Shown: piece by piece, positions 1 to 5,203 of the stretch
How positions within the stretch are numbered: position 1 is the first letter of the stretch
How the letters are laid out: each line of letters begins with the position of its first letter
Assembly (NCBI GenBank): GCA_947377625.1
Contig: CANCGR010000244.1
Coordinates: 1 to 5,203 of the forward strand
Length of the DNA: 5,203 nucleotides
Direction: 5' to 3'
Origin: Gammaproteobacteria bacterium
Lineage (GTDB): Bacteria; Pseudomonadota; Gammaproteobacteria; Pseudomonadales; Pseudohongiellaceae
Notes under the pieces: generated by a model
Told to the model about the DNA's origin: nothing
What the model saw: only the letters and a program-made list of their open reading frames with translations
Database searches by the model: none
Translations under genes and position numbers: made by a program

Positions 1-21
1 TAATGCCGACCCTTCGGTTTA

Positions 22-137
22 TGGTGTCTCTTGTCGGTCCCCCCGCAATGACAGGTTGTGAACCCCGTCAGGCCCGGAAGGGAGCAGCGGCAGCAATCCA
101 TGCATGTGCCGGGGTGTGGCTGGCAAGAGATACCACC
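22..137 (+). ncRNA. ffs: 4.5S RNA, the small bacterial signal recognition particle RNA
   Basis: This RNA binds Ffh protein to form the signal recognition particle, which brings ribosomes making inner-membrane proteins to the FtsY receptor. The diagnostic apical part is clear: a GGAA tetraloop at 76-79 closed by CCC/GGG (73-75 with 80-82), flanked by the conserved GTCAGG on the 5' side and AGCAGC on the 3' side (about 67-88). The downstream GTGCCGGGGTGTGGCTGGCA (106-125) closely resembles the E. coli 4.5S 3' half. The ends are set by a terminal helix: bases 22-33 pair with 124-135, with one G-U pair. The length of about 115 bases fits the small 4.5S type without an Alu domain. The exact ends are inferred from the helix. 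No poly-T terminator follows, and dnaX starts about 40 bases downstream, so the mature RNA may be cut out of a longer transcript. Confidence 0.94.
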
Positions 138-177
138 CGATCAGCGTAATTCCCTCTCACTCAGACCTTCGTCCACG

Positions 178-2007
178 ATGAGCTATCAGGTTCTGGCCCG
201 TAAATGGCGTCCGCGCACTTTCCGCGAGATGGTGGGGCAGGGCCATGTGTTACAAACGCTGATCCACGCGCTCGACAGCGAGCGGCTGCACCACGCTTAC
301 CTTTTCACCGGTACCCGTGGCGTCGGCAAAACCACCATCGCCCGCATTCTGGCGCGCTGCCTTAACTGCGAAACCGGCATTACCTCCAACCCTTGTGGTG
401 AATGCAGTGCCTGCCGCGAAATCAACGAAGGGCGCTTCATTGATCTGATTGAAGTCGACGCCGCCTCGCGCACCAAGGTAGAAGACACGCGCGAGCTGCT
501 GGAAAACGTGCAATACGCGCCGAGCCGGGGCCGCTTCAAGGTGTTCCTCATCGACGAAGTGCATATGTTGTCCAACAACAGCTTCAACGCGCTGCTGAAG
601 ACGCTGGAAGAGCCTCCGCCGCATGTGAAATTCCTGCTGGCCACTACTGATCCGCAGAAACTGCCGGTGACGGTATTGTCGCGTTGCTTGCAGTTCAATC
701 TGAAGAATCTCAGCCCTGAGAAACTGGTCGAGCATCTCAAGTTCATACTCGGTGAAGAAAAAATTTCCTTTGAAGAGCCAGGCCTGTGGCAACTGGGCAG
801 AGCTGCGCAAGGCAGTGTGCGTGATTGCCTGACCTTGCTGGACCAAGCCATCGGCTTCTGCGAAGGCACACTCACCACTGCCGGCATCAGTGATTTTCTC
901 GGCAGCATTGACCAAACCGTGATCCGTGACTTGATGGATGCGCTGATTGCGCAGGATGCTACGGCAGCACTGGCCACCATCAGAAAGCTGGCCGATCGTT
1001 CACCCGATTTTGCGGTGGTATTGCAGGAGTTGTTGTCATGGTTGCACCGGGTGGCCATTGCACAGGTAGTGCCGGATGCCATTGATAACAGTCTGGGCGA
1101 CCGAGAGCAGGTGCTTGCGCATGCGGCCGCGTTGAGCCGCGAGAATGTGCAGCTCTATTACCAGATTGCTTTGAAGGGCAGGGAAGACCTGCCGGCCGCT
1201 CTCGACGCCCGCAGCGGCCTCGAAATGACGTTGTTACGCATGCTGGCCTTTACACCCCAGCTACCCGGCAGGGCCGCAGCGCAAACCTCCAACAGTGACC
1301 CGGCAGCAGCCGGGCAAAAAAAAAAGCTGATAATTGAGCCCAATCTTGCGCAAGCCGCAAGCAGTCAGACCGCAGCAGCGCTAACACCAAAAGCCCTGGT
1401 TACCGAAGCCGCTCCAGCGAAGGTCTCTCCAGCGAAGGTAGTTATAGCAAAGGCTGCGCCAGTCAAAGTGGATGAGCCGCTAGTAAAAGCCGAAGTTATT
1501 CCACCAGCACAGGTCACAATCGCAGCAGTGGCGCCGGTCGCACAACCCGCACCAATGGCAAACCCGGCTCCATCCGCGCCTGTAAGCGTCACACCCGTTC
1601 CTTTGGCTGAACTGTCCAGCGACACCTGGCCCCAGGTCTTTCTGCAGCTGGGCCTGTCAGGGGTGACTCGCAGCATTTCTGGTCATTGTGCATTGGCCTC
1701 GGTCAGCGGGAACCAGATCAAGCTGATACTGGACACCCGCCATGCCGCCTTGTTCAATGAAGAGCATGGCCGGCGCCTGGAGCAAGCCATCAGTGAGTAT
1801 TTCGGCATTGCCATCAAGGCCGCGATTGAACTGGGCATGCCAGCCAGTGAAACACCCTCGGCACGCCGGGTGAGAATTGAAGACGAACGTCGACTGGCAG
1901 CCGTGCACGACTTTACCCATGATCCGGTCGTGCAGGCGCTGGTGTCGCGTTTTGGCGCCGAGATCAATTACGACAGCATCACTCCGATTAATCCGGATCA
2001 ACATTAA
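178..2007 (+). CDS. dnaX: DNA polymerase III clamp-loader subunit tau (with internal site for gamma)
   Basis: DnaX is the ATP-driving subunit of the clamp loader that places the beta clamp on DNA; full-length tau also ties the two core polymerases and DnaB helicase together. The start at 178 gives the family N-terminus MSYQVLARKWRP and 609 residues (E. coli tau has 643). The same frame is open back to a GTG at 58, but that lies inside the 4.5S RNA. Visible parts: Walker A GTRGVGKT at 45-52; zinc cysteines 64, 73, 76 and 79; Walker B LIDEVH at 124-129; sensor 1 region LLATTDP at 153-159; arginine finger in SRC at 168-170; sensor 2 GSVRD at 212-216. Collar domain III ends near 365. An Ala/Pro/Lys/Val-rich linker spans about 366-480, followed by the tau-specific C-terminal region (about 482-609), which in E. 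coli binds the polymerase alpha subunit. An A10 slip site at codons 380-383 should also yield a short gamma form. There is no clear Shine-Dalgarno sequence before the start. Confidence 0.97.
   Translation: MSYQVLARKWRPRTFREMVGQGHVLQTLIHALDSERLHHAYLFTGTRGVGKTTIARILARCLNCETGITSNPCGECSACREINEGRFIDLIEVDAASRTKVEDTRELLENVQYAPSRGRFKVFLIDEVHMLSNNSFNALLKTLEEPPPHVKFLLATTDPQKLPVTVLSRCLQFNLKNLSPEKLVEHLKFILGEEKISFEEPGLWQLGRAAQGSVRDCLTLLDQAIGFCEGTLTTAGISDFLGSIDQTVIRDLMDALIAQDATAALATIRKLADRSPDFAVVLQELLSWLHRVAIAQVVPDAIDNSLGDREQVLAHAAALSRENVQLYYQIALKGREDLPAALDARSGLEMTLLRMLAFTPQLPGRAAAQTSNSDPAAAGQKKKLIIEPNLAQAASSQTAAALTPKALVTEAAPAKVSPAKVVIAKAAPVKVDEPLVKAEVIPPAQVTIAAVAPVAQPAPMANPAPSAPVSVTPVPLAELSSDTWPQVFLQLGLSGVTRSISGHCALASVSGNQIKLILDTRHAALFNEEHGRRLEQAISEYFGIAIKAAIELGMPASETPSARRVRIEDERRLAAVHDFTHDPVVQALVSRFGAEINYDSITPINPDQH
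1299..1314 (+). other. Perfect RNA hairpin directly upstream of the dnaX A10 tract
   Basis: CCCGGC (1299-1304) pairs fully with GCCGGG (1309-1314) around an AGCA loop. One base, C1315, separates it from the ten A residues. A GC hairpin at this spot could act on RNA polymerase or on the ribosome while the A tract is in the active centre. A second copy of CCCGGC at 1264-1269 could compete for the same GCCGGG strand. It is not an intrinsic terminator on the + strand, because A rather than T follows. The pairing is seen directly; the role is inferred. Confidence 0.55.
1316..1337 (+). promoter_or_regulatory. Slippery A10-G tract in dnaX with out-of-frame stops (gamma-producing site)
   Basis: Ten A residues (1316-1325) followed by G encode Gln380-Lys-Lys-Lys383. 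The in-frame heptamer A AAA AAG (1320-1326) is the same -1 slippery heptamer used by E. coli dnaX. A -1 shift reads Ala-Asp-Asn and then TGA at 1335-1337, giving a protein of about 386 residues. A +1 shift, or loss of one A in the mRNA, reads Ser and then TGA at 1328-1330, giving about 383 residues. Either product keeps clamp-loader domains I-III and loses the linker and the polymerase-binding region, which is what gamma is. A tract this long can also cause RNA polymerase slippage, the mechanism known for Thermus thermophilus dnaX. No strong Shine-Dalgarno-like sequence sits just upstream, unlike E. coli. Which mechanism acts here cannot be told from sequence. Confidence 0.72.
1411..1470 (+). 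repeat. Degenerate 15-base tandem repeat in the DnaX linker
   Basis: Four successive five-codon units encode APAKV, SPAKV, VIAKA and APVKV (DnaX residues 412-431). The first two units share an exact 13-base stretch, CTCCAGCGAAGGT, at 1412-1424 and 1427-1439. Repeats like this in Pro/Ala/Lys linkers arise by local duplication and tend to vary in copy number between strains. The unit gives a flexible basic tether between the clamp-loader core and the polymerase-binding part of tau. Confidence 0.6.
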
Positions 2008-2025
2008 CAGTTTCAGGTAAACACG

Positions 2026-2346
2026 ATGGCAGACATGAATCAGCTGCTCAAACAAGCCCAACTGATGCAGGACAAATTGCAGAAGGCGCAGGCAGAGCAG
2101 GCCAAGCTTTTCGTCACCGGTGAATCCGGCGGCGGCCTTGTCAAAGTGACAATGAACGGCAAGCATGAAATAAAAAAAGTGGAACTGGCACCCGCGCTGA
2201 TGCAGGAAGAACTTTCCCTGGTCGAAGATCTGATCGCCGCTGCTTTCACGGCCGCAGCCAACAAAGTGGCGGAAGGCTCGCGTGCCTCCATGGCCAACAT
2301 GACAGCCGGGCTCAACCTGCCACCCGGATTGAAGTTGCCGTTCTGA
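2026..2346 (+). CDS. ybaB: YbaB/EbfC family nucleoid-associated DNA-binding protein
   Basis: YbaB/EbfC proteins are small dimeric DNA-binding proteins that coat the nucleoid; a role tied to recombination or repair is suspected from their constant place next to recR. The 106 residues match the family length (E. coli 109). An N-terminal helix carries the Lys/Gln-rich MNQLLKQAQLMQDKLQKAQ (residues 4-22). It is followed by the family's VTGESGGGLVKVTMNGKHEI strand region (30-49) and the ending LPPGLKLPF (98-106), nearly the same as the E. coli C-terminus. The ATG at 2026 has AGG at 2015-2017 upstream; a second ATG at 2035 is possible but gives a shorter N-terminus. The gene lies 18 bases after dnaX and one base before recR, the standard dnaX-ybaB-recR order. 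Confidence 0.95.
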   Translation: MADMNQLLKQAQLMQDKLQKAQAEQAKLFVTGESGGGLVKVTMNGKHEIKKVELAPALMQEELSLVEDLIAAAFTAAANKVAEGSRASMANMTAGLNLPPGLKLPF

Positions 2347-2347
2347 T

Positions 2348-2980
2348 ATGCAGCATTCACCGCTTATCCAGCAATTGATTGACGCGTTTCGCCGTTTGCC
2401 TGGCGTGGGCGGCAAAACTGCGCAGCGCATGGTGCTGCACTTTCTCGAGCGCGACCGCGACGGTGGCCGCAAGCTGGCAGCAGCACTCACTGCCGCGATG
2501 GATGGCGTCGGTCAATGCCGGCTTTGTCATACGCTGGCCGAAGCCGAGCTGTGTCTTGTGTGCGCGCATCCCGGCCGCGATATTCATACCATTTGTGTCG
2601 TGGAAACCCCGGCTGATGTTTACGCCATCGAACAAACGGCTTCGTATCGTGGTTTGTATTTTGTGCTGATGGGGCACTTGTCGCCGATTGATGGCATTGG
2701 CCCTGACCAGTTGGGCATTGCCGGTTTGATTGAGCGCGTACGCAATAATCCTGTCAATGAAGTGATCCTTGCCACCAACCCCACAGTAGAAGGTGAGGCC
2801 ACGGCCTGGTACGTGGCCGAGCAGTTGAAATCGGAAGACCTGATTCAGCGCGGCCTGCGCATCAGTCGCATTGCCCATGGCGTGCCGATGGGCGGTGAAC
2901 TTGAATACATAGATGGCAGCACCTTGATGCATTCGCTGAGCGGGCGCCTTTTGATCAACAACCCTGGTCGTAGCCAGTAA
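2348..2980 (+). CDS. recR: Recombination mediator protein RecR
   Basis: RecR works with RecO, and with RecF at gaps, to load RecA on SSB-coated single-stranded DNA in the RecFOR pathway. The protein has 210 residues (E. coli 201). Parts in order: a helix-hairpin-helix with RRLPGVGGKTAQRM at 15-28; a four-cysteine zinc finger, Cys57, 60, 69 and 72; and a Toprim domain from about 80 to 175, with CVVETPADVYAIE at 83-95 and ATNPTVEGEATA at 142-153. The closing family segment RIAHGVPMGGELEYIDG lies at 174-190, followed by HSLSGR. The last ten or so residues (INNPGRSQ) extend beyond the usual end. The start codon is one base after the ybaB stop with no strong ribosome site, which suggests translational coupling to ybaB. 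Confidence 0.97.
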   Translation: MQHSPLIQQLIDAFRRLPGVGGKTAQRMVLHFLERDRDGGRKLAAALTAAMDGVGQCRLCHTLAEAELCLVCAHPGRDIHTICVVETPADVYAIEQTASYRGLYFVLMGHLSPIDGIGPDQLGIAGLIERVRNNPVNEVILATNPTVEGEATAWYVAEQLKSEDLIQRGLRISRIAHGVPMGGELEYIDGSTLMHSLSGRLLINNPGRSQ

Positions 2981-2989
2981 AGAGAGTTC

Positions 2990-4156
2990 ATGGATAGTTC
3001 CGTAGTCATGCCACCCTTGGCTTACATAGTGATCGACGATGATGTGGCGTTGGTGAATGCGTGTGCCATCTGGCAGCACAGCCCCGCGTTGGCGATGGAC
3101 ACTGAGTTCATGCGGGTGAGCACGTTCTATCCGGAAGTCGGTTTGTTGCAGATTGCCGATGCCACGGCCATTACGCTGATTGATCCGCTTGGCATCACGG
3201 ACTGGTCGCCGTTCAAAGCCTTGATGCTGGATACGCGCATCACGAAGATTCTGCATTCCTGCTCGGAAGATATGCTGGTATTCCTGACCTTTTTGCAGGC
3301 ACTGCCGGCACCGATATTTGATACGCAGATTGCGTCGGCCTTGCTCAATGAAGGCAATTCGCTCAGCTACCAGAATCTGGTCAAACAGCGTTACGGCGTG
3401 GAGTTGCCGAAAACCGAAACCCGCTCCGACTGGCTGCAACGCCCGCTGACACGTGAGCAGCTCGACTATGCAGCGCTGGACGTGGCTTACCTGTATGAGA
3501 TCTGGCAAAAGCAGGTCGCGGCTTTGCAGACCTTGGGGCGAGCGCATTGGATGCAGGAAGAATGTGAACGCTTGCTGGAAAACTATGCTACTGAAGCCAG
3601 CGGTGATTTCAGCCACTACTATCTCAATTTCAAATCCGGCTGGCAGCTGCGGCCACACTCGCTGTTGGCATTGCAGAAACTTTGCAACTGGCGTGAACAG
3701 CGCGCGCGCAAACGCAACAAGCCCCGCAACTGGATTCTCAAGGACGCGGCACTGTTTGCGATTGCCAATTCGATGATCAACAACAAGGCACAACTGGCAA
3801 CGGCGGAAGACGTGAACGACAACTTCCTGCGGCATGAAGGCGATGCCGTGCTGGCTCTGGTGCAGGAAGCTGCTGCAGCCACGGAAGCACAGTGCCCGCC
3901 ACGCCAGGAACAGCCGCTGACCAACGGCCAGAAGCAGCAACTGCGACGTATGCAGGAGCTGGTAGAGAGCCGTGCGCAAGCGCTGGGCATTCCGCCGGAA
4001 CTGCTCGGCCGCAAACGTGTTTTGATGCCGCTGCTCTATGCGCTCTCGAAATTGCCAGCGGGCGCTACGCTGGCTGACAGCGAAGTGCCTTCTGAATTGA
4101 CCGGCTGGCGGCGTAGCGAAATTCTTGAACCCTTGCTGCAGTTGCCAAGATCATGA
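2990..4156 (+). CDS. rnd: Ribonuclease D (3'-5' exoribonuclease)
   Basis: RNase D trims 3' ends of tRNA precursors and other small stable RNAs, using two metal ions. The 388-residue protein has the full DEDDy exonuclease set: Exo I MDTEF with Asp37 and Glu39; Exo II ILHSCSEDMLVF with Asp94; Exo III DYAALDVAYL with Tyr160 and Asp164. A typical HRDC domain follows at about 217-300 (LRPHSLLALQKLCNWRE...). The C-terminal part at about 310-388 would be the second HRDC-like domain, known from the E. coli structure. The start at 2990 is favoured by GAGAG at 2982-2986; the alternative ATG at 3008 (residue 7) lacks a good ribosome site, so the true N-terminus could be six residues shorter. It begins nine bases after recR and overlaps ycgL by four bases (ATGA), so it is probably co-transcribed with both. 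Confidence 0.95.
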   Translation: MDSSVVMPPLAYIVIDDDVALVNACAIWQHSPALAMDTEFMRVSTFYPEVGLLQIADATAITLIDPLGITDWSPFKALMLDTRITKILHSCSEDMLVFLTFLQALPAPIFDTQIASALLNEGNSLSYQNLVKQRYGVELPKTETRSDWLQRPLTREQLDYAALDVAYLYEIWQKQVAALQTLGRAHWMQEECERLLENYATEASGDFSHYYLNFKSGWQLRPHSLLALQKLCNWREQRARKRNKPRNWILKDAALFAIANSMINNKAQLATAEDVNDNFLRHEGDAVLALVQEAAAATEAQCPPRQEQPLTNGQKQQLRRMQELVESRAQALGIPPELLGRKRVLMPLLYALSKLPAGATLADSEVPSELTGWRRSEILEPLLQLPRS

Positions 4157-4434
4157 GTGCTGATACTGCCAAGCCGATGATCTGCACTGTTTATCGCTGC
4201 CGTGAAGCCGAACTTTACATTTATGTGCGGCGTGAAGATGCTCTCACGCGTCTGCCGGAAGACTTGCTGGCCAAGCTTGGCAACATGAGCGAAGTGCTGA
4301 CAATGAAGCTAAGCCCTGAACGCAAATTGGCGCGCGTCAAAGCAGCGGATGTGCTGGCAGCCATCGCCAGCAAAGGTTTTTATATGCAACTGCCGCCCGA
4401 TTTCAATCCGGCCCGTTTCACCATGGGGGGCTAA
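4153..4434 (+). CDS. ycgL: YcgL domain protein (DUF709 family), function unknown
   Basis: This 93-residue protein matches the YcgL family, whose biochemical role is not established. Family-like segments are CTVYRCREAELYIYVRRED at 11-29 (E. coli has a similar VIYRSSKRDQTYLYV stretch), the RLPEDLL segment at 33-39, and GFYMQLPPDF near 75-84. There is no signal peptide or membrane segment, so it is probably cytoplasmic. Its ATG overlaps the rnd stop codon as ATGA, and no clear Shine-Dalgarno sequence precedes it, so translation is likely coupled to rnd. The ycgN gene starts one base after its stop. The steady link of ycgL with rnd and ycgN hints at an RNA- or metal-linked role, but that is only inference. 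Confidence 0.92.
   Translation: MSADTAKPMICTVYRCREAELYIYVRREDALTRLPEDLLAKLGNMSEVLTMKLSPERKLARVKAADVLAAIASKGFYMQLPPDFNPARFTMGG
4425..4430 (+). promoter_or_regulatory. Ribosome binding site of ycgN inside the end of ycgL
   Basis: A run of six G residues lies five bases before the ATG at 4436, within the last codons of ycgL. It supports 4436 as the ycgN start rather than the in-frame upstream ATG at 4349, which would overlap 86 bases of ycgL and add 29 residues unlike the family. Confidence 0.55.
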
Positions 4435-4435
4435 C

Positions 4436-4876
4436 ATGAGCAACCGGCCGTTCTGGGAAAGCAAAAAACTCAGTGAAATGACTCGCCCTGAATGGGAATC
4501 ACTGTGCGATGGCTGCGCCAAATGCTGCGTACACAAACTGGAAGACGAAGACACCGGACTTGTGCACTACACCAGCGTAGTGTGCCGCTATCTCGACCAG
4601 GAAAAATGCAAATGCACAGTTTATGCAGAGCGCCGCAAACTGGTGCCTACTTGTTTGCAACTGCAACCGGAAGAACTTGATCAATTGCACTGGATGCCAT
4701 CCACCTGCGCCTACCGCTTGCTGCATGAAGGCAAGGGTTTACCAATCTGGCACCCGCTGATTACCGGCAATCGCAAAGAGATGATCCGCACCGGCCATAC
4801 GGTGACCGGCAAAGTAATCTCCGAGGATTTTGTGCATGAAGAAGATTGGCAAGACCATATTGTGCCGTGGTCTTGA
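4436..4876 (+). CDS. ycgN: YcgN family cysteine-rich protein (UPF0260; YkgJ-type cysteine cluster)
   Basis: The protein has 146 residues, close to E. coli YcgN. The family's function is not established; the cysteine cluster points to binding of zinc or an iron-sulfur centre. Visible motifs are an N-terminal PFWESKKLSEM at 5-15, then EWESLCDGCAKCCVHKL at 19-35 with the C-x2-C-x2-CC cluster (Cys24, 27, 30, 31). Further cysteines at 50, 58, 60, 73 and 91 make nine in all, each at a place where, from memory, the E. coli protein also has one. STCAYRLLHEGKGLPIWHPL at 89-108 and WQDHI at 138-142 are also family-typical. No signal peptide is present. The start at 4436 follows a GGGGGG ribosome site and one base of spacing after the ycgL stop, so the pair is surely co-expressed. 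Confidence 0.94.
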   Translation: MSNRPFWESKKLSEMTRPEWESLCDGCAKCCVHKLEDEDTGLVHYTSVVCRYLDQEKCKCTVYAERRKLVPTCLQLQPEELDQLHWMPSTCAYRLLHEGKGLPIWHPLITGNRKEMIRTGHTVTGKVISEDFVHEEDWQDHIVPWS

Positions 4877-4889
4877 AGTTGCTGATAAC

Positions 4890-4896
4890 GGGAGAG
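4890..4896 (+). promoter_or_regulatory. Ribosome binding site of the downstream membrane-protein gene
   Basis: GGGAGAG lies four bases before the ATG at 4901 (the GGAG core is six bases away). It is the clearest Shine-Dalgarno sequence in the window and supports a real gene start here. Confidence 0.6.
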
Positions 4897-4900
4897 CCTG

Positions 4901-5203
4901 ATGGATTCATCTGATTATCTGGTTGCCTGGGGCATCTATGTCGTCGCCGGTCTCGTATTCGGCTTTTTGGCGTGGCGGGTGCTGCGCAAATATCTGCCGC
5001 GCGAAGTAGCCTATTTGCTGGAATGCATTTTGTTGGCGTTGATGTTCACGCCGGCCAAAGTCATGTCTGATGAGGGCATCATGGCGCCGGCGTTGATGGT
5101 GACAATGCTGGATGGACTTACCATAGGCCCGAAAGCGGCCATCAGAGCGCTGATTAATCTGGTGCTGACTTTACTAGTGGCGTTGGTAACAGCGGCAGTG
5201 CTG
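4901..5203 (+). CDS. Uncharacterised inner-membrane protein, 3' end cut by the window edge
   Basis: The frame is open from the ATG at 4901 to the last base, giving the first 101 residues (MDSSDYLVAWGIYVVAGLVF...) and no stop. I do not recognise it securely. A first membrane helix spans about 7-28 (LVAWGIYVVAGLVFGFLAWR), followed by a short basic loop (RKYLPRE, 29-35). A second hydrophobic stretch at about 36-51 ends in the motif LMFTPAKV (47-54). A moderately hydrophobic section APALMVTMLDGLTIG follows at 62-76, then a last helix from about 83 to the edge. Basic residues after the first helix suggest an N-out, loop-in start. A strong ribosome site and 24-base spacing after ycgN place it in the same operon. 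The TP-to-APAL arrangement resembles small hypothetical membrane proteins I recall from other gammaproteobacteria, but this is a weak memory. A link with YcgN is inferred from position only. Confidence 0.8.
   Translation, partial: MDSSDYLVAWGIYVVAGLVFGFLAWRVLRKYLPREVAYLLECILLALMFTPAKVMSDEGIMAPALMVTMLDGLTIGPKAAIRALINLVLTLLVALVTAAVL

Noticed and set aside
6..20. CCGA-CCCT-TCGG followed by TTT, like a small terminator of an upstream gene.
   Set aside because: A four-pair stem with three T residues is too weak, and it lies right before the 4.5S RNA.
1..21. TAAT at 1-4 as the visible part of a -10 box (TATAAT cut by the window edge) for ffs, followed by a GC-rich stretch as in growth-rate-controlled promoters.
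   Set aside because: The upstream bases and any -35 are outside the window, and the distance to the 4.5S 5' end would need a leader of about ten bases removed by processing, so it stays a guess.
120..150. Possible dnaX promoter with CGTAAT near 145 and TGGCAA about 18 bases upstream.
   Set aside because: Both hexamers match the sigma-70 consensus poorly, and the -35 candidate lies within the conserved 3' strand of the 4.5S RNA.
58..177. In-frame extension of dnaX upstream to a GTG at 58, adding 40 residues.
   Set aside because: It runs through the 4.5S RNA, and the added residues do not belong to the DnaX family, whose N-terminus begins at 178.
250..1082. Minus-strand open frames opposite dnaX (250-915 and 297-1082).
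   Set aside because: They lie opposite the most conserved part of DnaX, overlap each other in different frames, and have low-complexity Ser/Cys- or Phe/Gln-rich products.
1299..1325. Hairpin plus A10 read as an intrinsic terminator.
   Set aside because: On the + strand the hairpin is followed by A, not T; on the minus strand the T run comes before the hairpin, so neither direction fits.
2172..2179. A AAA AAA G heptamer in frame within ybaB (Ile-Lys-Lys-Val), a possible -1 slip site.
   Set aside because: The -1 frame stays open only to a TGA at 2376-2378 and does not join the recR frame; Lys-Lys at this place is ordinary, and no stimulating structure is seen.
1657..2490. Minus-strand open frame opposite the end of dnaX, all of ybaB and the start of recR.
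   Set aside because: It crosses three real genes, and the + strand proteins explain the sequence fully.
2357..3979. Long minus-strand open frame of 540 codons opposite recR and rnd.
   Set aside because: It is a shadow of codon bias in two well-supported + strand genes; it spans the recR-rnd junction and its product looks like no family I know (Gln/Arg/His-rich, no domain pattern).

Overview
The window is a compact stretch of housekeeping genes, all on the + strand, from a gammaproteobacterium. The evidence is gene content, protein similarity to Escherichia coli and Pseudomonas family members as I remember them, and the order ffs - dnaX - ybaB - recR. The YcgL and YcgN families are largely gammaproteobacterial. 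The genus cannot be named from this sequence; base composition is moderately GC-rich and even across the window, with no sign of transferred DNA.

Layout: the RNA of the signal recognition particle (4.5S RNA, ffs) lies at about 22-137. It is followed by dnaX (178-2007, clamp-loader subunit tau/gamma), ybaB (2026-2346, nucleoid-associated protein) and recR (2348-2980, recombination mediator). Next come rnd (2990-4156, ribonuclease D), ycgL (4153-4434) and ycgN (4436-4876). The last gene is an uncharacterised membrane protein that starts at 4901 and runs off the window's right edge. Gaps between protein genes are 18, 1, 9, -4, 1 and 24 bases, and I see no terminator between them, so one transcript may cover everything from dnaX, or even ffs, to the right edge. 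No stretch over 300 bases lacks a gene.

The themes are replication and repair (DnaX, YbaB, RecR), RNA handling (4.5S RNA, RNase D) and two conserved families of unknown or poorly known function (YcgL, YcgN). The point of most interest is inside dnaX. A run of ten A residues followed by G (1316-1326), directly preceded by a perfect GC-rich hairpin, sits at the end of clamp-loader domain III, and both alternative frames stop within four codons. This is the expected layout for making the short gamma protein together with full-length tau, by ribosomal frameshifting, RNA polymerase slippage, or both. I found no mobile element, CRISPR array, tRNA or convincing minus-strand gene, and no wholly new system; the less-described parts are the architecture of the dnaX slip site and the unknown membrane protein at the right end.
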